From Caulobacter vibrioides (lineage in GTDB: Bacteria; Pseudomonadota; Alphaproteobacteria; Caulobacterales; Caulobacteraceae): 33,184 nucleotides of DNA. The number at the start of each line of letters is the position of its first letter. Position 1 is the stretch's first letter. Where the stretch lies: the NCBI GenBank assembly GCA_001449105.1, contig LNIY01000107.1:1-33184 (forward strand). The letters run 5' to 3'. The notes below the pieces were generated by a model, which was not told the DNA's origin, made no database searches, and saw nothing but the letters and a program-made list of their open reading frames with translations. A program made the translations under genes and the position numbers. Of this stretch, positions 25,505-33,184 are shown piece after piece.

Positions 25505-26866
25505 ATGGCCGACACCGCCAGCCTGGATCAGCGCCCGCTGACCCTCGAAGACCTGACCGCCTACTTCGCCAAGGGCAGCAAGCCGAAGTCCGCCTTCCGC
25601 GTCGGCGCCGAGCACGAGAAGTTCGGCTTCTATCTCGGCGCTCATACGCCCGTGCCCTATGAGGGCGATAAGGGCGTGCACGCCCTGCTGGTCGGCCTGC
25701 AGCGCTTCGGCTGGAAGCCGGTGATGGAGGGCGATGTGATCATCGGCCTCGAGCGCAACGGCGCCAATGTCAGCCTCGAGCCGGGCGGCCAGTTCGAACT
25801 GTCAGGCGCCCCGCTGCTGACCATGCACGACATCTGCGAGGAGACCGGCGGCCACCTGGACGAGGTCAAGGCCGTGGCCGACGAGCTGGGCCTGGGCTTC
25901 CTCGGCGTCGGCTTCTCGCCGCAATGGAAGCGCGAGGACGTGCCGATCATGCCCAAGGGCCGGTACGTCATCATGCGCAACTACATGCCCAAGGTCGGCA
26001 ACCTGGGCCTCGACATGATGCTGCGCACCTGCACGGTGCAGGCCAATCTCGACTTCGAGAGCGAAGCCGACATGGTCGCCAAGTTCCGCATGAGCCTGGC
26101 CCTGCAGCCGATCGCCACGGCCCTGTTCGCCAATTCTCCGTTCACGGAAGGCAAGCCGAACGGCTTCCTCTCCGCGCGCGCCAACGTCTGGACCGACACC
26201 GATCCCAACCGCACGGGCCTGTTGTCGTTCGTGTTCGAGGACGGCTTCGGCTTCGAGCGCTACGCCCAGTACATGCTGGACGTGCCGATGTACTTCGCCA
26301 AGCGCGGCGACCGCTATATCGACCTGGCCGGCCGGTCCTTCCGCGACTTCATCGACGGCAAGATCGAGGAAGTCGGCGGCGAGCGCGCCACGATCAAGGA
26401 CTGGGCCGACCACGCCACCACGGCGTTCCCCGAGGTCCGCCTGAAGACCTACCTGGAAATGCGCGGCGCCGACGCTGGCCCGTGGAGCCGCCTGTGCGCC
26501 CTGCCCGCCCTGTGGACCGGCGTGTTCTACGACGACGCCGCGCTCGCGGCGGCCTGGGACCTGGCCAAGGACTGGACCGTGGAAGACCGCGAGGGCCTGC
26601 GCCGCGACGTGCCGACCCTGGGCCTGAAGGCCAAGGTCGCCGGCCGCACCGTCCAGGACGTCGCCAAGGACTTCGTCGCCATCGCCAAGCAGGGCCTCAA
26701 GGCCCGCGGCCAGCTGAACGGCGGCTTCCTCGACGAGTCGATCTATCTGGGCGAGCTGGAAGAAATCGCCGACAGCGGGATCACGCCCGCCGAACGCCTG
26801 CTGGAGAAGTTCCACGGCCCGTGGGGCGGCGACATCGGCAAGCTGTTCGACGAAGGGGCTTACTGA
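25505..26866 (+). CDS. gshA: Glutamate-cysteine ligase, plant/alphaproteobacterial type
   Basis: This enzyme makes gamma-glutamylcysteine from glutamate, cysteine and ATP, the first step of glutathione synthesis. The protein has 453 residues. Family motifs include VGAEHEKFGF (33-42), SLEPGGQFELSGAP (90-103), a central RNYMPKVGNLGLDMMLRTCTVQ segment in two parts near 158-180, and a C-terminal YLEMRGADAGPWSR region. This is the plant-type (GCS2) form, not the enterobacterial one. The ATG at 25505 has GGGGAGAC upstream; an in-frame ATG at 25442 would add 21 unrelated residues. The gene ends 10 bp before a palindromic repeat. Confidence 0.95.
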   Translation: MADTASLDQRPLTLEDLTAYFAKGSKPKSAFRVGAEHEKFGFYLGAHTPVPYEGDKGVHALLVGLQRFGWKPVMEGDVIIGLERNGANVSLEPGGQFELSGAPLLTMHDICEETGGHLDEVKAVADELGLGFLGVGFSPQWKREDVPIMPKGRYVIMRNYMPKVGNLGLDMMLRTCTVQANLDFESEADMVAKFRMSLALQPIATALFANSPFTEGKPNGFLSARANVWTDTDPNRTGLLSFVFEDGFGFERYAQYMLDVPMYFAKRGDRYIDLAGRSFRDFIDGKIEEVGGERATIKDWADHATTAFPEVRLKTYLEMRGADAGPWSRLCALPALWTGVFYDDAALAAAWDLAKDWTVEDREGLRRDVPTLGLKAKVAGRTVQDVAKDFVAIAKQGLKARGQLNGGFLDESIYLGELEEIADSGITPAERLLEKFHGPWGGDIGKLFDEGAY

Positions 26867-26875
26867 GCTCGAGAT

Positions 26876-26999
26876 GCTCCCCCTGAAGGGGGAGCTGTCG
26901 CGAAGCGACTGAGGGGGAAGACGGTCAGCCTCATCAGAAGCTGAAAACGTCCCCCCTCCGGCCCTCCGGGCCACCTCCCCCAGGAGGGGGAGGATCTTA
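26876..26999. repeat. CT/G-rich paired palindromic element between gshA and yhhN
   Basis: The left module (CTCCCCCTGAAGGGGGAG, then a GTCGCGAAGCGAC hairpin) and the inverted right module (GGCCCTCCGGGCC hairpin, then CCTCCCCCAGGAGGGGGAGG) flank a ~40-bp centre. The element occupies almost the whole space between convergent genes and ends in GAGGATCTTA, whose last three bases are the stop codon (TAA, minus strand) of the YhhN gene. Confidence 0.8.
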
Positions 27000-27629
27000 T
27001 CTCAGCATCCCCAGCACGATCCCCGCCTGGCCGCCGATATAGAGGAACCACACGGCCCAGGCCGTCAGCCTCGGCGAGCCGAAGAGCTTGGCCCCCTTGA
27101 AGAGGTCGAAGGCCAGGATCGCGTCCGAGGCCATGAACGCCACGGCCCCGACGGTCGCCGGCCAGCGAACGGTCGGCAGGGCGGCGGCCGAGACCACCAT
27201 GGCCAGGATCGCCGCCACATAGGCCAGCACCGCCGGCCGCAGCGGCCCGAGCGATCCCCACAGCCGCCGCAGCATCACCGCGCCGACCAGGGCCGCCACC
27301 GGGGCCAGCACGAAGAAGGCCTGGCTGGGCGCCGTGCGCTCGCGCCAGAAGACGATGACATAGACCACGTGGCCGGCCAGGAACGCCGCCAGGCCGAAGG
27401 GCAGCCAGCGCTTGGGATCGCCGGCCAGGAAGGCGTCGCCCAGCGCGCACAGGGTCAGGGCCACGGCCAGCAGCACCGTGCCGCCCTCCAGATAGGCCAG
27501 CACGGCCAGCGCGCCGGTGGCGGCCGTCTTGACGAGCGTGCGGATGAAGGACGGCGGGCGTTCCACCAGCACCAGGCCATAGGCCAGGGCGCACGCGCCG
27601 CAGATCGCCCACAAGACGGTGTCAGTCAT
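26997..27629 (-). CDS. YhhN family membrane protein (lysoplasmalogenase-like)
   Basis: A 210-residue integral membrane protein with about eight hydrophobic helices. It matches the YhhN family by the paired acidic motifs CALGDAFLAGDP (about 61-72) and ASDAILAFDLF (about 167-177) in helices, which in characterised members belong to an alkenyl-ether-lipid hydrolase. Whether this bacterium has plasmalogen-type substrates is unknown. Its start overlaps the end of the DUF1232 gene by eight bases (ATGACTGA), so the two are translationally coupled. Its stop codon lies at the edge of a palindromic repeat. Confidence 0.85.
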   Translation of the reverse strand: MTDTVLWAICGACALAYGLVLVERPPSFIRTLVKTAATGALAVLAYLEGGTVLLAVALTLCALGDAFLAGDPKRWLPFGLAAFLAGHVVYVIVFWRERTAPSQAFFVLAPVAALVGAVMLRRLWGSLGPLRPAVLAYVAAILAMVVSAAALPTVRWPATVGAVAFMASDAILAFDLFKGAKLFGSPRLTAWAVWFLYIGGQAGIVLGMLR

Positions 27630-28044
27630 CCTTGGAGAGCTTGCTCAGGAAGGCCTGGGCGGCGTCCTTGTGACGGGGCTTGAGGTTCTTGCCGACGATG
27701 GCCAGCAGGGCGGCGATCACCGCCGCGTCGTCGGTGAAGCCGATGGCCGGCAGCACGTCGGGAATGGCGTCGGTGGGCAGCACGAAATAGGCCAGGGCCG
27801 CGAACATCATGCCTTTCGCGGCCGTCGGCGTTTCCGGGTCGCGCGCGCACCACCACAGCGACAGGGCGTCGGCGGCGAACGGGATCTTCGAGGCCACGCG
27901 GCGCATCTTCGGCCAGAAGCCGCGGCTGACCCGCTGCTCGTTGACCCGCACCGTGGCCGGCACGAGCGCCTTCTTCGGGTCCAGCACGTCGTCGGGCGTC
28001 ACGCCGCCGTTGACGTCGGGGGATGGTTTGGCGTCGGCGCTCAT
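27622..28044 (-). CDS. DUF1232 (YkvA-like) protein
   Basis: A 140-residue protein with the DUF1232 signature YFVLPTDAIPDVLPAIGF (86-103) followed by TDDAAVI. One or two hydrophobic helices around the motif suggest membrane association. The family's function is unknown. The ATG at 28044 is chosen because it has GAGGAG upstream (spacing is long, about 12) and because longer in-frame extensions run back over the divergent SDR start at 28100. It is the first gene of a two-gene unit with the YhhN gene, so a shared envelope role is plausible but unproven. Confidence 0.85.
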   Translation of the reverse strand: MSADAKPSPDVNGGVTPDDVLDPKKALVPATVRVNEQRVSRGFWPKMRRVASKIPFAADALSLWWCARDPETPTAAKGMMFAALAYFVLPTDAIPDVLPAIGFTDDAAVIAALLAIVGKNLKPRHKDAAQAFLSKLSKDD

Positions 28045-28099
28045 CGGGTTAAACCGCTCCTCAACACACCAATTAAACGCAACCCCAGGGGAAACGTCC

Positions 28100-28882
<783 letters not shown>

Positions 28883-28888
28883 CGACGC

Positions 28889-29105
28889 GCCCCCTCTCCC
28901 CTTGCGGGAGAGGGTGGCCCCCGCCAGGGGGTCGGGTGAGGGGTCGCACATACGGAAACGCCGCGACGGCCGATCAGCTGTCGCGGCGTCCTGTGTTTGA
29001 GATCCTCCCCCTCTGGGGGAGGTGGCCCAGAGGGCCTGAGGGGGCTTGCACGGCGGCTAGACCCCCTCAGTCGCTTCGCGACAGCTCCCCCAGAGGGGGA
29101 GCATC
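28889..29105. repeat. Two CT/G-rich palindromic elements between SDR and ydbL
   Basis: The first (about 28889-28946) has CCCTCTCCCCTTGCGGGAGAGGG and a GGCCCCCGCCAGGGGGTC hairpin. The second (about 28998-29105) is a full paired element with CCTCCCCCTCTGGGGGAGG on the left and an inverted GTCGCTTCGCGAC hairpin plus CTCCCCCAGAGGGGGAG on the right. Together they fill the 236-bp gap between converging genes; no gene is visible there. Confidence 0.75.
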
Positions 29106-29118
29106 CAGAACCAGCGAC

Positions 29119-29475
29119 CTACTTCTTCACCCAGCCGCCGCCGAGCGGCTTCCAGTACTGGCCGGCCGACAGGCGGGCGTAGAGCTGCTTGGCTGTGGCC
29201 TGGCCGGCGGCGTCGGCGGTGACGCCGGTCTTGGCGGCGGTGTCCTTGTAGACGGCCGCGCGGCCGGTGTTGATCTCGGCCACGGCGGCGCGCAGGTCGG
29301 CGTCGCCGCCCGACACGATGCCGAGGAAGCCGTCGGCCTGCTCGCCGACCGTGCCTGCGGCCTTGGCGGAATCAACGGCGGCCTTGGCGGCGGCCGACTG
29401 GGCCATCACGGGGGCGGCGGCGACCGCGCCCAGGGCGGCGGCGATGGCCAAAACCGTCATCGTCTTGCGGATCAT
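29119..29475 (-). CDS. ydbL: YdbL family periplasmic protein (DUF1318)
   Basis: A 118-residue exported protein with a signal peptide at 1-25 (PVMA|QS) and a DUF1318 region that includes GEQADGFLGIV, RAAVAEIN and a KQLYARL...YWKPLGGGWVKK C-terminus. In E. coli, YdbL is the periplasmic partner of the YdbH-YnbE intermembrane bridge and is thought to modulate its assembly. Here it is third in the same gene order, 14 bp after ynbE, with a strong AGGAGG in that gap. Confidence 0.88.
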   Translation of the reverse strand: MIRKTMTVLAIAAALGAVAAAPVMAQSAAAKAAVDSAKAAGTVGEQADGFLGIVSGGDADLRAAVAEINTGRAAVYKDTAAKTGVTADAAGQATAKQLYARLSAGQYWKPLGGGWVKK

Positions 29476-29489
29476 GGCGGTTCCTCCTC

Positions 29490-29669
29490 TTAGAACAGGT
29501 TCGGGTTCTGCTGGATCAGCGTCTGGACTTCCTTGTCCAGCCGCACCCGCACGTCGGCGTCCAGCTTGGCGTAGATGTTGATCGGGTCGACCTTGACGCG
29601 GACGGTCGGGGTGCAGGCCGCCAGGCCTCCCGCCGCCAGCAGGGTCGCGATCAGGACGCGCTTGTGCAT
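29490..29669 (-). CDS. ynbE: YnbE family outer-membrane lipoprotein
   Basis: A 59-residue lipoprotein. The signal peptide ends in a lipobox LAAC with C19 as the lipidated residue. The short mature part (TPTVRVKVDPINIYAKLDAD...) ends in NPNLF. In E. coli, YnbE is a small outer-membrane lipoprotein that extends the YdbH groove to the outer membrane by beta-strand contacts. The ATG at 29669 is chosen because it leaves a normal signal peptide; GGAG lies about 11 bases upstream. Upstream in-frame starts (29684, 29696) add charged residues. Confidence 0.85.
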   Translation of the reverse strand: MHKRVLIATLLAAGGLAACTPTVRVKVDPINIYAKLDADVRVRLDKEVQTLIQQNPNLF

Positions 29670-29713
29670 GGCTTTAGTCTCCATTTCGGGCTTCACGATC
29701 GTCGTTCACGGCT

Positions 29714-29728
29714 GAACCGGCGCTGAAC
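29714..29728. promoter_or_regulatory. GAAC-N7-GAAC, LexA-like direct repeat
   Basis: On the minus strand this reads GTTC-N7-GTTC, the form of the alphaproteobacterial LexA box, 45 bp upstream of the ynbE start. An overlapping inverted pair GTTCA-N4-TGAAC is at 29704-29717. A match of eight fixed bases is expected about once by chance in a window this size, so this is weak. Confidence 0.2.
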
Positions 29729-29735
29729 GGCCCCA

Positions 29736-29761
29736 GTCTTTCATTCCTAGGAATGAAAGAC
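29736..29761. promoter_or_regulatory. 26-bp perfect palindrome
   Basis: A continuous self-complementary sequence with half-site GTCTTTCATTCCT, centred on CCTAGG, and no mismatch. It is A/T-richer than its surroundings and lies between ydbH and ynbE, 67 bp before the ynbE start. It may be an operator for a dimeric repressor or, in RNA, a processing hairpin. No regulator is assigned. Confidence 0.7.
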
Positions 29762-29775
29762 GGTTTCGTTGCAAT

Positions 29776-29824
29776 CGAGCGCGTTAGTCGGCGAAACCGC
29801 ATACACTTTCGCCTAACGCGCTCG
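29776..29824 (-). promoter_or_regulatory. Bulged 18-bp hairpin at the end of ydbH
   Basis: The arms CGAGCGCGTTA...GGCGAAA and TTTCGCC-TAACGCGCTCG pair over 11 and 7 bp with a 3-base bulge and a 10-base loop. One arm includes the last codons and stop of ydbH. No T-run follows on the minus strand, so it is more likely an mRNA stability or processing element than an intrinsic terminator. Confidence 0.65.
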
Positions 29825-32800
29825 GTCTTCGGTTTCTTCGGCGAAGCGACGGCCCCAGGCGGCCAGAAGCTCGTCGAAATTGAGCGAGGTGTCGAGCGTC
29901 AGGTCCACCGGCGTCTTGGCCGGCAGCGGGATCCGCCGCTGGAAGGCCTTGCCGCGGATCAGCTCGATGATGCCCACGCGCGCCTTCTCGGCCACCTTCG
30001 GATCGTGCTCGCCCTTGATGTGGAACAGCATCGACAGGCGCCCGTTCGGCGTCGAGTTGACCCCGGCCTCCAGCGTGTCGAACGACAGGTTCTCCATGGC
30101 CTGGTAGGCGAAGTCCTGGATGGCGTTGACCGGCGCGTCGGCGGGCGGCTGGTTGTTGGGGTTGCCCGGGCTGTCGCTTTCGCCCTGGTTGGCTTCGACC
30201 CCGGTCAGGGCCTCGCGGGCGATCGAGATGCGGCCGGGCTTGATGGCGTTCAGCTTGCCGTCCAGCAGCTTGAAGCCCTTGGCGCTGAACTCGAACGGCA
30301 GGCGGCCCGAAACCACCGCGTCCAGCTTGACCTTCTCGGCCAGGGTCGAGCCGGCGGTCAGTTCGCCCAGGTCCAGGCCGTCGATGACGATGACGCCGCT
30401 GATCGGGCCGCCGTTCAGCGGCACGTCGACCGGCTCGATCGATATCTTGCCCTTGGCCGCCGTCAGGCTGGCCTCGCTGACCTTCAGCGAGGTCGCGCCC
30501 AGGGTGAACACAGCGCCCACGGCCTCCAGCGGCACGATGGAGTCGATGCGGGTGATCGCCAGCTTCTGGTCCGGCGCGCTGGTCAGCGGCGCCAGGCTGT
30601 CGAACTTCACGTCGCCGGCCAGGGTGGCCACGAAGCCCAGCGGACTGGCGCGGAAATCGAGCCCCTGGGTCGAGACCTCGCCGCTGCTGGTCACGCCCTT
30701 GTCGGTCCAGTCGAAGCGGCCCCTGAAGCTGGCCTTGCCCTCGGCCTCGCTGGCGAAGGCGGCCATCGGGCTGACCGCCACCGGCTGCAGGCCCGCCTCC
30801 TTGGTGAAGACGATGTTCGAGGCGTCGATGATCGCCGAGCCGCGCCCGCTCTCCACGCCGTGACGGATGTCGATGCGGCCCAGGGCAAAGCCGCTGGCGG
30901 TGCCGACGTCGACGCCGCCGGTCCACACGCCGGAGGCCAGGTTGAGCTTGCCCGTCGCCTTCACCGGCTCGAAGCGCTTGGCCGAGGCCGCGTCGACGAG
31001 ACGGCCTTCGGTCAGCCGCACCTCGGCGCGGTCGAAGCCCACTCCTCCGCCGACAAAGGTCCCGGCCACGCCCTCGGCCTTGGCCTCGGCGGCCGTGATC
31101 GCGCCGCGTCCGTTGGCGAAGCGGGCCTGGGCCTCCCAGCGGCCACCCGCCACCCGCACCAGCGGCGCGGAGACCGGGCAGATATCGAGCGCGATGTCCT
31201 GGATCGGCCGCTCGCCGACCTCGCCCGCCTCGATGGCCGCCACCTTGACCGGCGTGCACCCGGCCAGGCGGAAGTCGAACACGCCGCCCGCCGCGCGGGC
31301 CTGGCCCTTGATCGTGGCGCTGATCCCCTGCGCGGGCGGCACGTCCAGCGTGCCCGCCAGGGTGACGGGCGAGGAGAAGCCGCGCGCGTCGGCGCGCCAG
31401 TCGCTAGCCGTCAGGGTCAGCTCGGGCAGGCCGCCGCCCTTCAGCGCCAGGGTCGCCGCGCCGCGCGAGATGCCATTGAGGCTCTCGACCAGGCGGCCGC
31501 CGCCGGGCGTCAGGGTCGCCTTGGCGCCGCTGGCCGAGGCCAGCGTCACGGGCTTGCCGGCGAAGGCGGCCACGCGGCCCTCGCCGATCTCCAGCCGCAG
31601 GTCGTCGGCGTCGAGCGAGAAGTCGGCCAGGGCCTTGCGGGCGGCCACGGCGTATTCGGGGCTAGGCAGGCCGGCGGTCAGGCGCTCGGCGTCCGGAGCG
31701 GCCACCGCCCCGTCGGCCCCGGCCCGGCCGGCCAGGGTCAGGCTCAGGGTCTCGCTCGCCTGGAAGCGGCCCCTGGCGTCCAGCACCAGCGCCGACAGCC
31801 CCAGGCCGCCCCGCGCCGCCCGGCCGACGCCGGCCGCCACCTGGATCGGGCCCGACACGCTCATCGGCCGGCCCTTGGGCGCGCTGAACACGAAGGTCTT
31901 GGACTTGATGTCGATCGCCGAGCGGGTCAGGGCCGCGCCGCCGGCCACCGCCCGTTCGGCCGTGCCGCGCAAGCGCGCCGGCCCCAGCACCCGCGCGCCG
32001 GCCTTGTCGAAGTCCACCCGCAGGGCGTCGCTGTCGAGTTCGGCGGTAAAGCTGCGGGCCTCCAGCCCCGGCGCCACCAGCCGTCCGGCCCGGGCCTGGC
32101 CCGACAGTCGCGCGGCCGCGCCGCCTTGGGTGAAATTGCCCGCCACCAGGCCCGCCAGGGTCAGGCGGGTCTCGACGTCGTCGAGGCTGGTCTCGCCGGC
32201 CCTCAAGCCTTGCGCCTTGATCGACAGCTTGACGTCGGCCGGGCCGGTGGCCGCCAGGCGCTTGAGGTCGGGATAGGCCACGTCGGCCTCGACCCGGGCG
32301 TCGGCGCCCTCCAGGTCGACCTGCTCGGCATCCAGGGCGTCGATCTCGGCGCGGGCGTCCACCGACAGGCGGTCGCCGCGCTTGCGGGCCTTCAGCATCG
32401 CCCCGCGCAGCTCGACCTGCAGGTCCTCGGTGGCGTAGCGCATGGCCGCGATCGCCGCGTCCAGCCGCAACAGCTGGCCGTCGTCGAGACTGGCGTCGCC
32501 GGTCAGGCGGGCCACGCCCCCCGGGGTCTGCAAGGTGACGCGGGCGTCCTCGACCAGCACCGCCGGCCCGCCCTCCTTCTCCTCGCCGGGCGACTTCAGC
32601 GCCTCGTCGATCAGCGGCTGCAGCTTGCCGAAGGTCAGCTTTTGCCCGTCGTAGCGGGCCTGCAGGCGCGGGCTGGTGATGCGCACGGCCCGGGTGTCGA
32701 TGGCGAACGGCCCGCCCGACCACGGGGCCTGCAGGTCGTAGGCCACCTCGATGCGCCTGGCCGAGAAGTAGGGGTCGTTCTTGGGGCCCAGCCGGATCGA

Positions 32801-33073
32801 GCCGGCGAAGCCGCTGGCGTCCAGGCTCTCGACCGAGATCAGGCCCTCGATGCCCCGCTCGGCCAGCCACGCCTCGGCCAGGGCCTGGCTGATCTCGCGC
32901 CGGCCGGCATAGGCCGACATGCCCAGCGCGATGAACGCCATCATGGCGAAGGACACCGCCTCCAGCCCGGCGTCGGCCAGCGCCGCCTTGTCCAGGCGCA
33001 GGCCCCGCTTGGGCTTGGCGGGTGTCTTGACGGAATCGGGGTCGGCGTGAGGCTCGGCCATCGGCCGCACCAT
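29813..33073 (-). CDS. ydbH: YdbH family AsmA-like intermembrane lipid transport protein
   Basis: A 1086-residue protein with a single N-terminal membrane helix (about 37-55) after a short charged cytoplasmic segment. A very long periplasmic region rich in short beta-strand repeats follows, typical of the TamB/YhdP/YdbH bridge-like group. In E. coli, YdbH acts redundantly with TamB and YhdP to move phospholipids to the outer membrane, together with YnbE. The conserved C-terminal part includes the DUF-type GVNSTPNGRLSMLFHIKGEH... segment. It is longer than E. coli YdbH (about 880). The ATG at 33073 lacks a strong Shine-Dalgarno; the ATG at 33061 is possible. Gene order ydbH-ynbE-ydbL supports the assignment. 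Confidence 0.9.
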   Translation of the reverse strand: MVRPMAEPHADPDSVKTPAKPKRGLRLDKAALADAGLEAVSFAMMAFIALGMSAYAGRREISQALAEAWLAERGIEGLISVESLDASGFAGSIRLGPKNDPYFSARRIEVAYDLQAPWSGGPFAIDTRAVRITSPRLQARYDGQKLTFGKLQPLIDEALKSPGEEKEGGPAVLVEDARVTLQTPGGVARLTGDASLDDGQLLRLDAAIAAMRYATEDLQVELRGAMLKARKRGDRLSVDARAEIDALDAEQVDLEGADARVEADVAYPDLKRLAATGPADVKLSIKAQGLRAGETSLDDVETRLTLAGLVAGNFTQGGAAARLSGQARAGRLVAPGLEARSFTAELDSDALRVDFDKAGARVLGPARLRGTAERAVAGGAALTRSAIDIKSKTFVFSAPKGRPMSVSGPIQVAAGVGRAARGGLGLSALVLDARGRFQASETLSLTLAGRAGADGAVAAPDAERLTAGLPSPEYAVAARKALADFSLDADDLRLEIGEGRVAAFAGKPVTLASASGAKATLTPGGGRLVESLNGISRGAATLALKGGGLPELTLTASDWRADARGFSSPVTLAGTLDVPPAQGISATIKGQARAAGGVFDFRLAGCTPVKVAAIEAGEVGERPIQDIALDICPVSAPLVRVAGGRWEAQARFANGRGAITAAEAKAEGVAGTFVGGGVGFDRAEVRLTEGRLVDAASAKRFEPVKATGKLNLASGVWTGGVDVGTASGFALGRIDIRHGVESGRGSAIIDASNIVFTKEAGLQPVAVSPMAAFASEAEGKASFRGRFDWTDKGVTSSGEVSTQGLDFRASPLGFVATLAGDVKFDSLAPLTSAPDQKLAITRIDSIVPLEAVGAVFTLGATSLKVSEASLTAAKGKISIEPVDVPLNGGPISGVIVIDGLDLGELTAGSTLAEKVKLDAVVSGRLPFEFSAKGFKLLDGKLNAIKPGRISIAREALTGVEANQGESDSPGNPNNQPPADAPVNAIQDFAYQAMENLSFDTLEAGVNSTPNGRLSMLFHIKGEHDPKVAEKARVGIIELIRGKAFQRRIPLPAKTPVDLTLDTSLNFDELLAAWGRRFAEETEDRAR

Positions 33074-33143
33074 GCCGCAAGCCGTGGCGTTTGTGAGGCC
33101 TCGATACGAGAAAAGTCTGGAAAGCGACGGTCTTGAAACATCA

Positions 33144-33184
33144 AACCCCTCCCCCTCGATGGGGGAGGGGCAGGGGATGGGGGA
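33144..33184. repeat. CT/G-rich palindromic repeat, cut by the window end
   Basis: CCCCTCCCCCTCGATGGGGGAGGGG followed by CAGGGGATGGGGGA looks like the first module of another paired element. It lies upstream of ydbH, and the rest is outside the window. Confidence 0.65.

Noticed and set aside
28042..28075. TTAAAC sequences in the DUF1232-SDR divergent gap considered as a CtrA site
   Set aside because: The two half-sites are not at the required seven-base spacing.
29753..33136. A 1127-codon plus-strand open frame opposite ydbH
   Set aside because: Arg/Gln/Leu-rich translation without domains; the minus-strand frame has a membrane helix, family similarity and operon context.

Overview
The window looks like chromosomal DNA from a Caulobacter-like alphaproteobacterium (Caulobacterales). 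The reasons are very high GC with G/C-ending codons, two TonB-dependent receptors, a DUF484-xerC pair, a methyl-accepting chemotaxis protein ending in a DDWEEF tether, an rsmE-gshA pair, and several families of intergenic palindromic repeats of the kind common in this group. This placement comes from gene content and family recognition, not from a database search.

Layout. 1-249: low-quality or edge sequence containing a near-perfect match to a Nextera transposase adapter. 250-2040: a DHA2-type MFS efflux pump followed by a homopolymer-rich palindromic repeat. 2041-6084: priA divergent from DUF484-xerC. 6104-8238: a composite palindromic element and a sulfatase. 8514-10595: a chemotaxis receptor with a clear intrinsic terminator. 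10620-11088: a small GIY-YIG nuclease gene enclosed by inverted copies of the same palindromic repeat. 11110-14975: a small exported protein, dihydrolipoamide dehydrogenase, and a divergent periplasmic S10 serine peptidase. 15123-22509: a TonB receptor on the plus strand, facing a minus-strand series of AraC regulator, SDR, TonB receptor with a CarboxypepD_reg-like N-terminus, and a small HTH protein. 22911-26866: a thioredoxin-like protein, PPK2, and rsmE-gshA. 26997-28882: a YhhN/DUF1232 operon divergent from a second SDR. 29119-33073: a ydbH-ynbE-ydbL operon for an AsmA-like intermembrane lipid-transport bridge.

Most genes are housekeeping or envelope genes. The strongest unusual signal is in the non-coding DNA. 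At least four families of paired inverted palindromes occupy the intergenic gaps. One family occurs both as ~147-bp non-coding elements (6104-6249, 23461-23609) and as a 469-bp version that encloses a GIY-YIG endonuclease gene (10620-11088). This resembles the REPIN/RAYT relationship but with a GIY-YIG nuclease in place of the tyrosine transposase, and it is my candidate for an under-described system. Second-tier observations are a 26-bp perfect palindrome plus a bulged 18-bp hairpin between ydbH and ynbE, an FNR/FixK-like box upstream of the araC gene, and the loss of one of PriA's two zinc sites. No tRNA, rRNA, CRISPR array, prophage or recognisable insertion sequence was seen.
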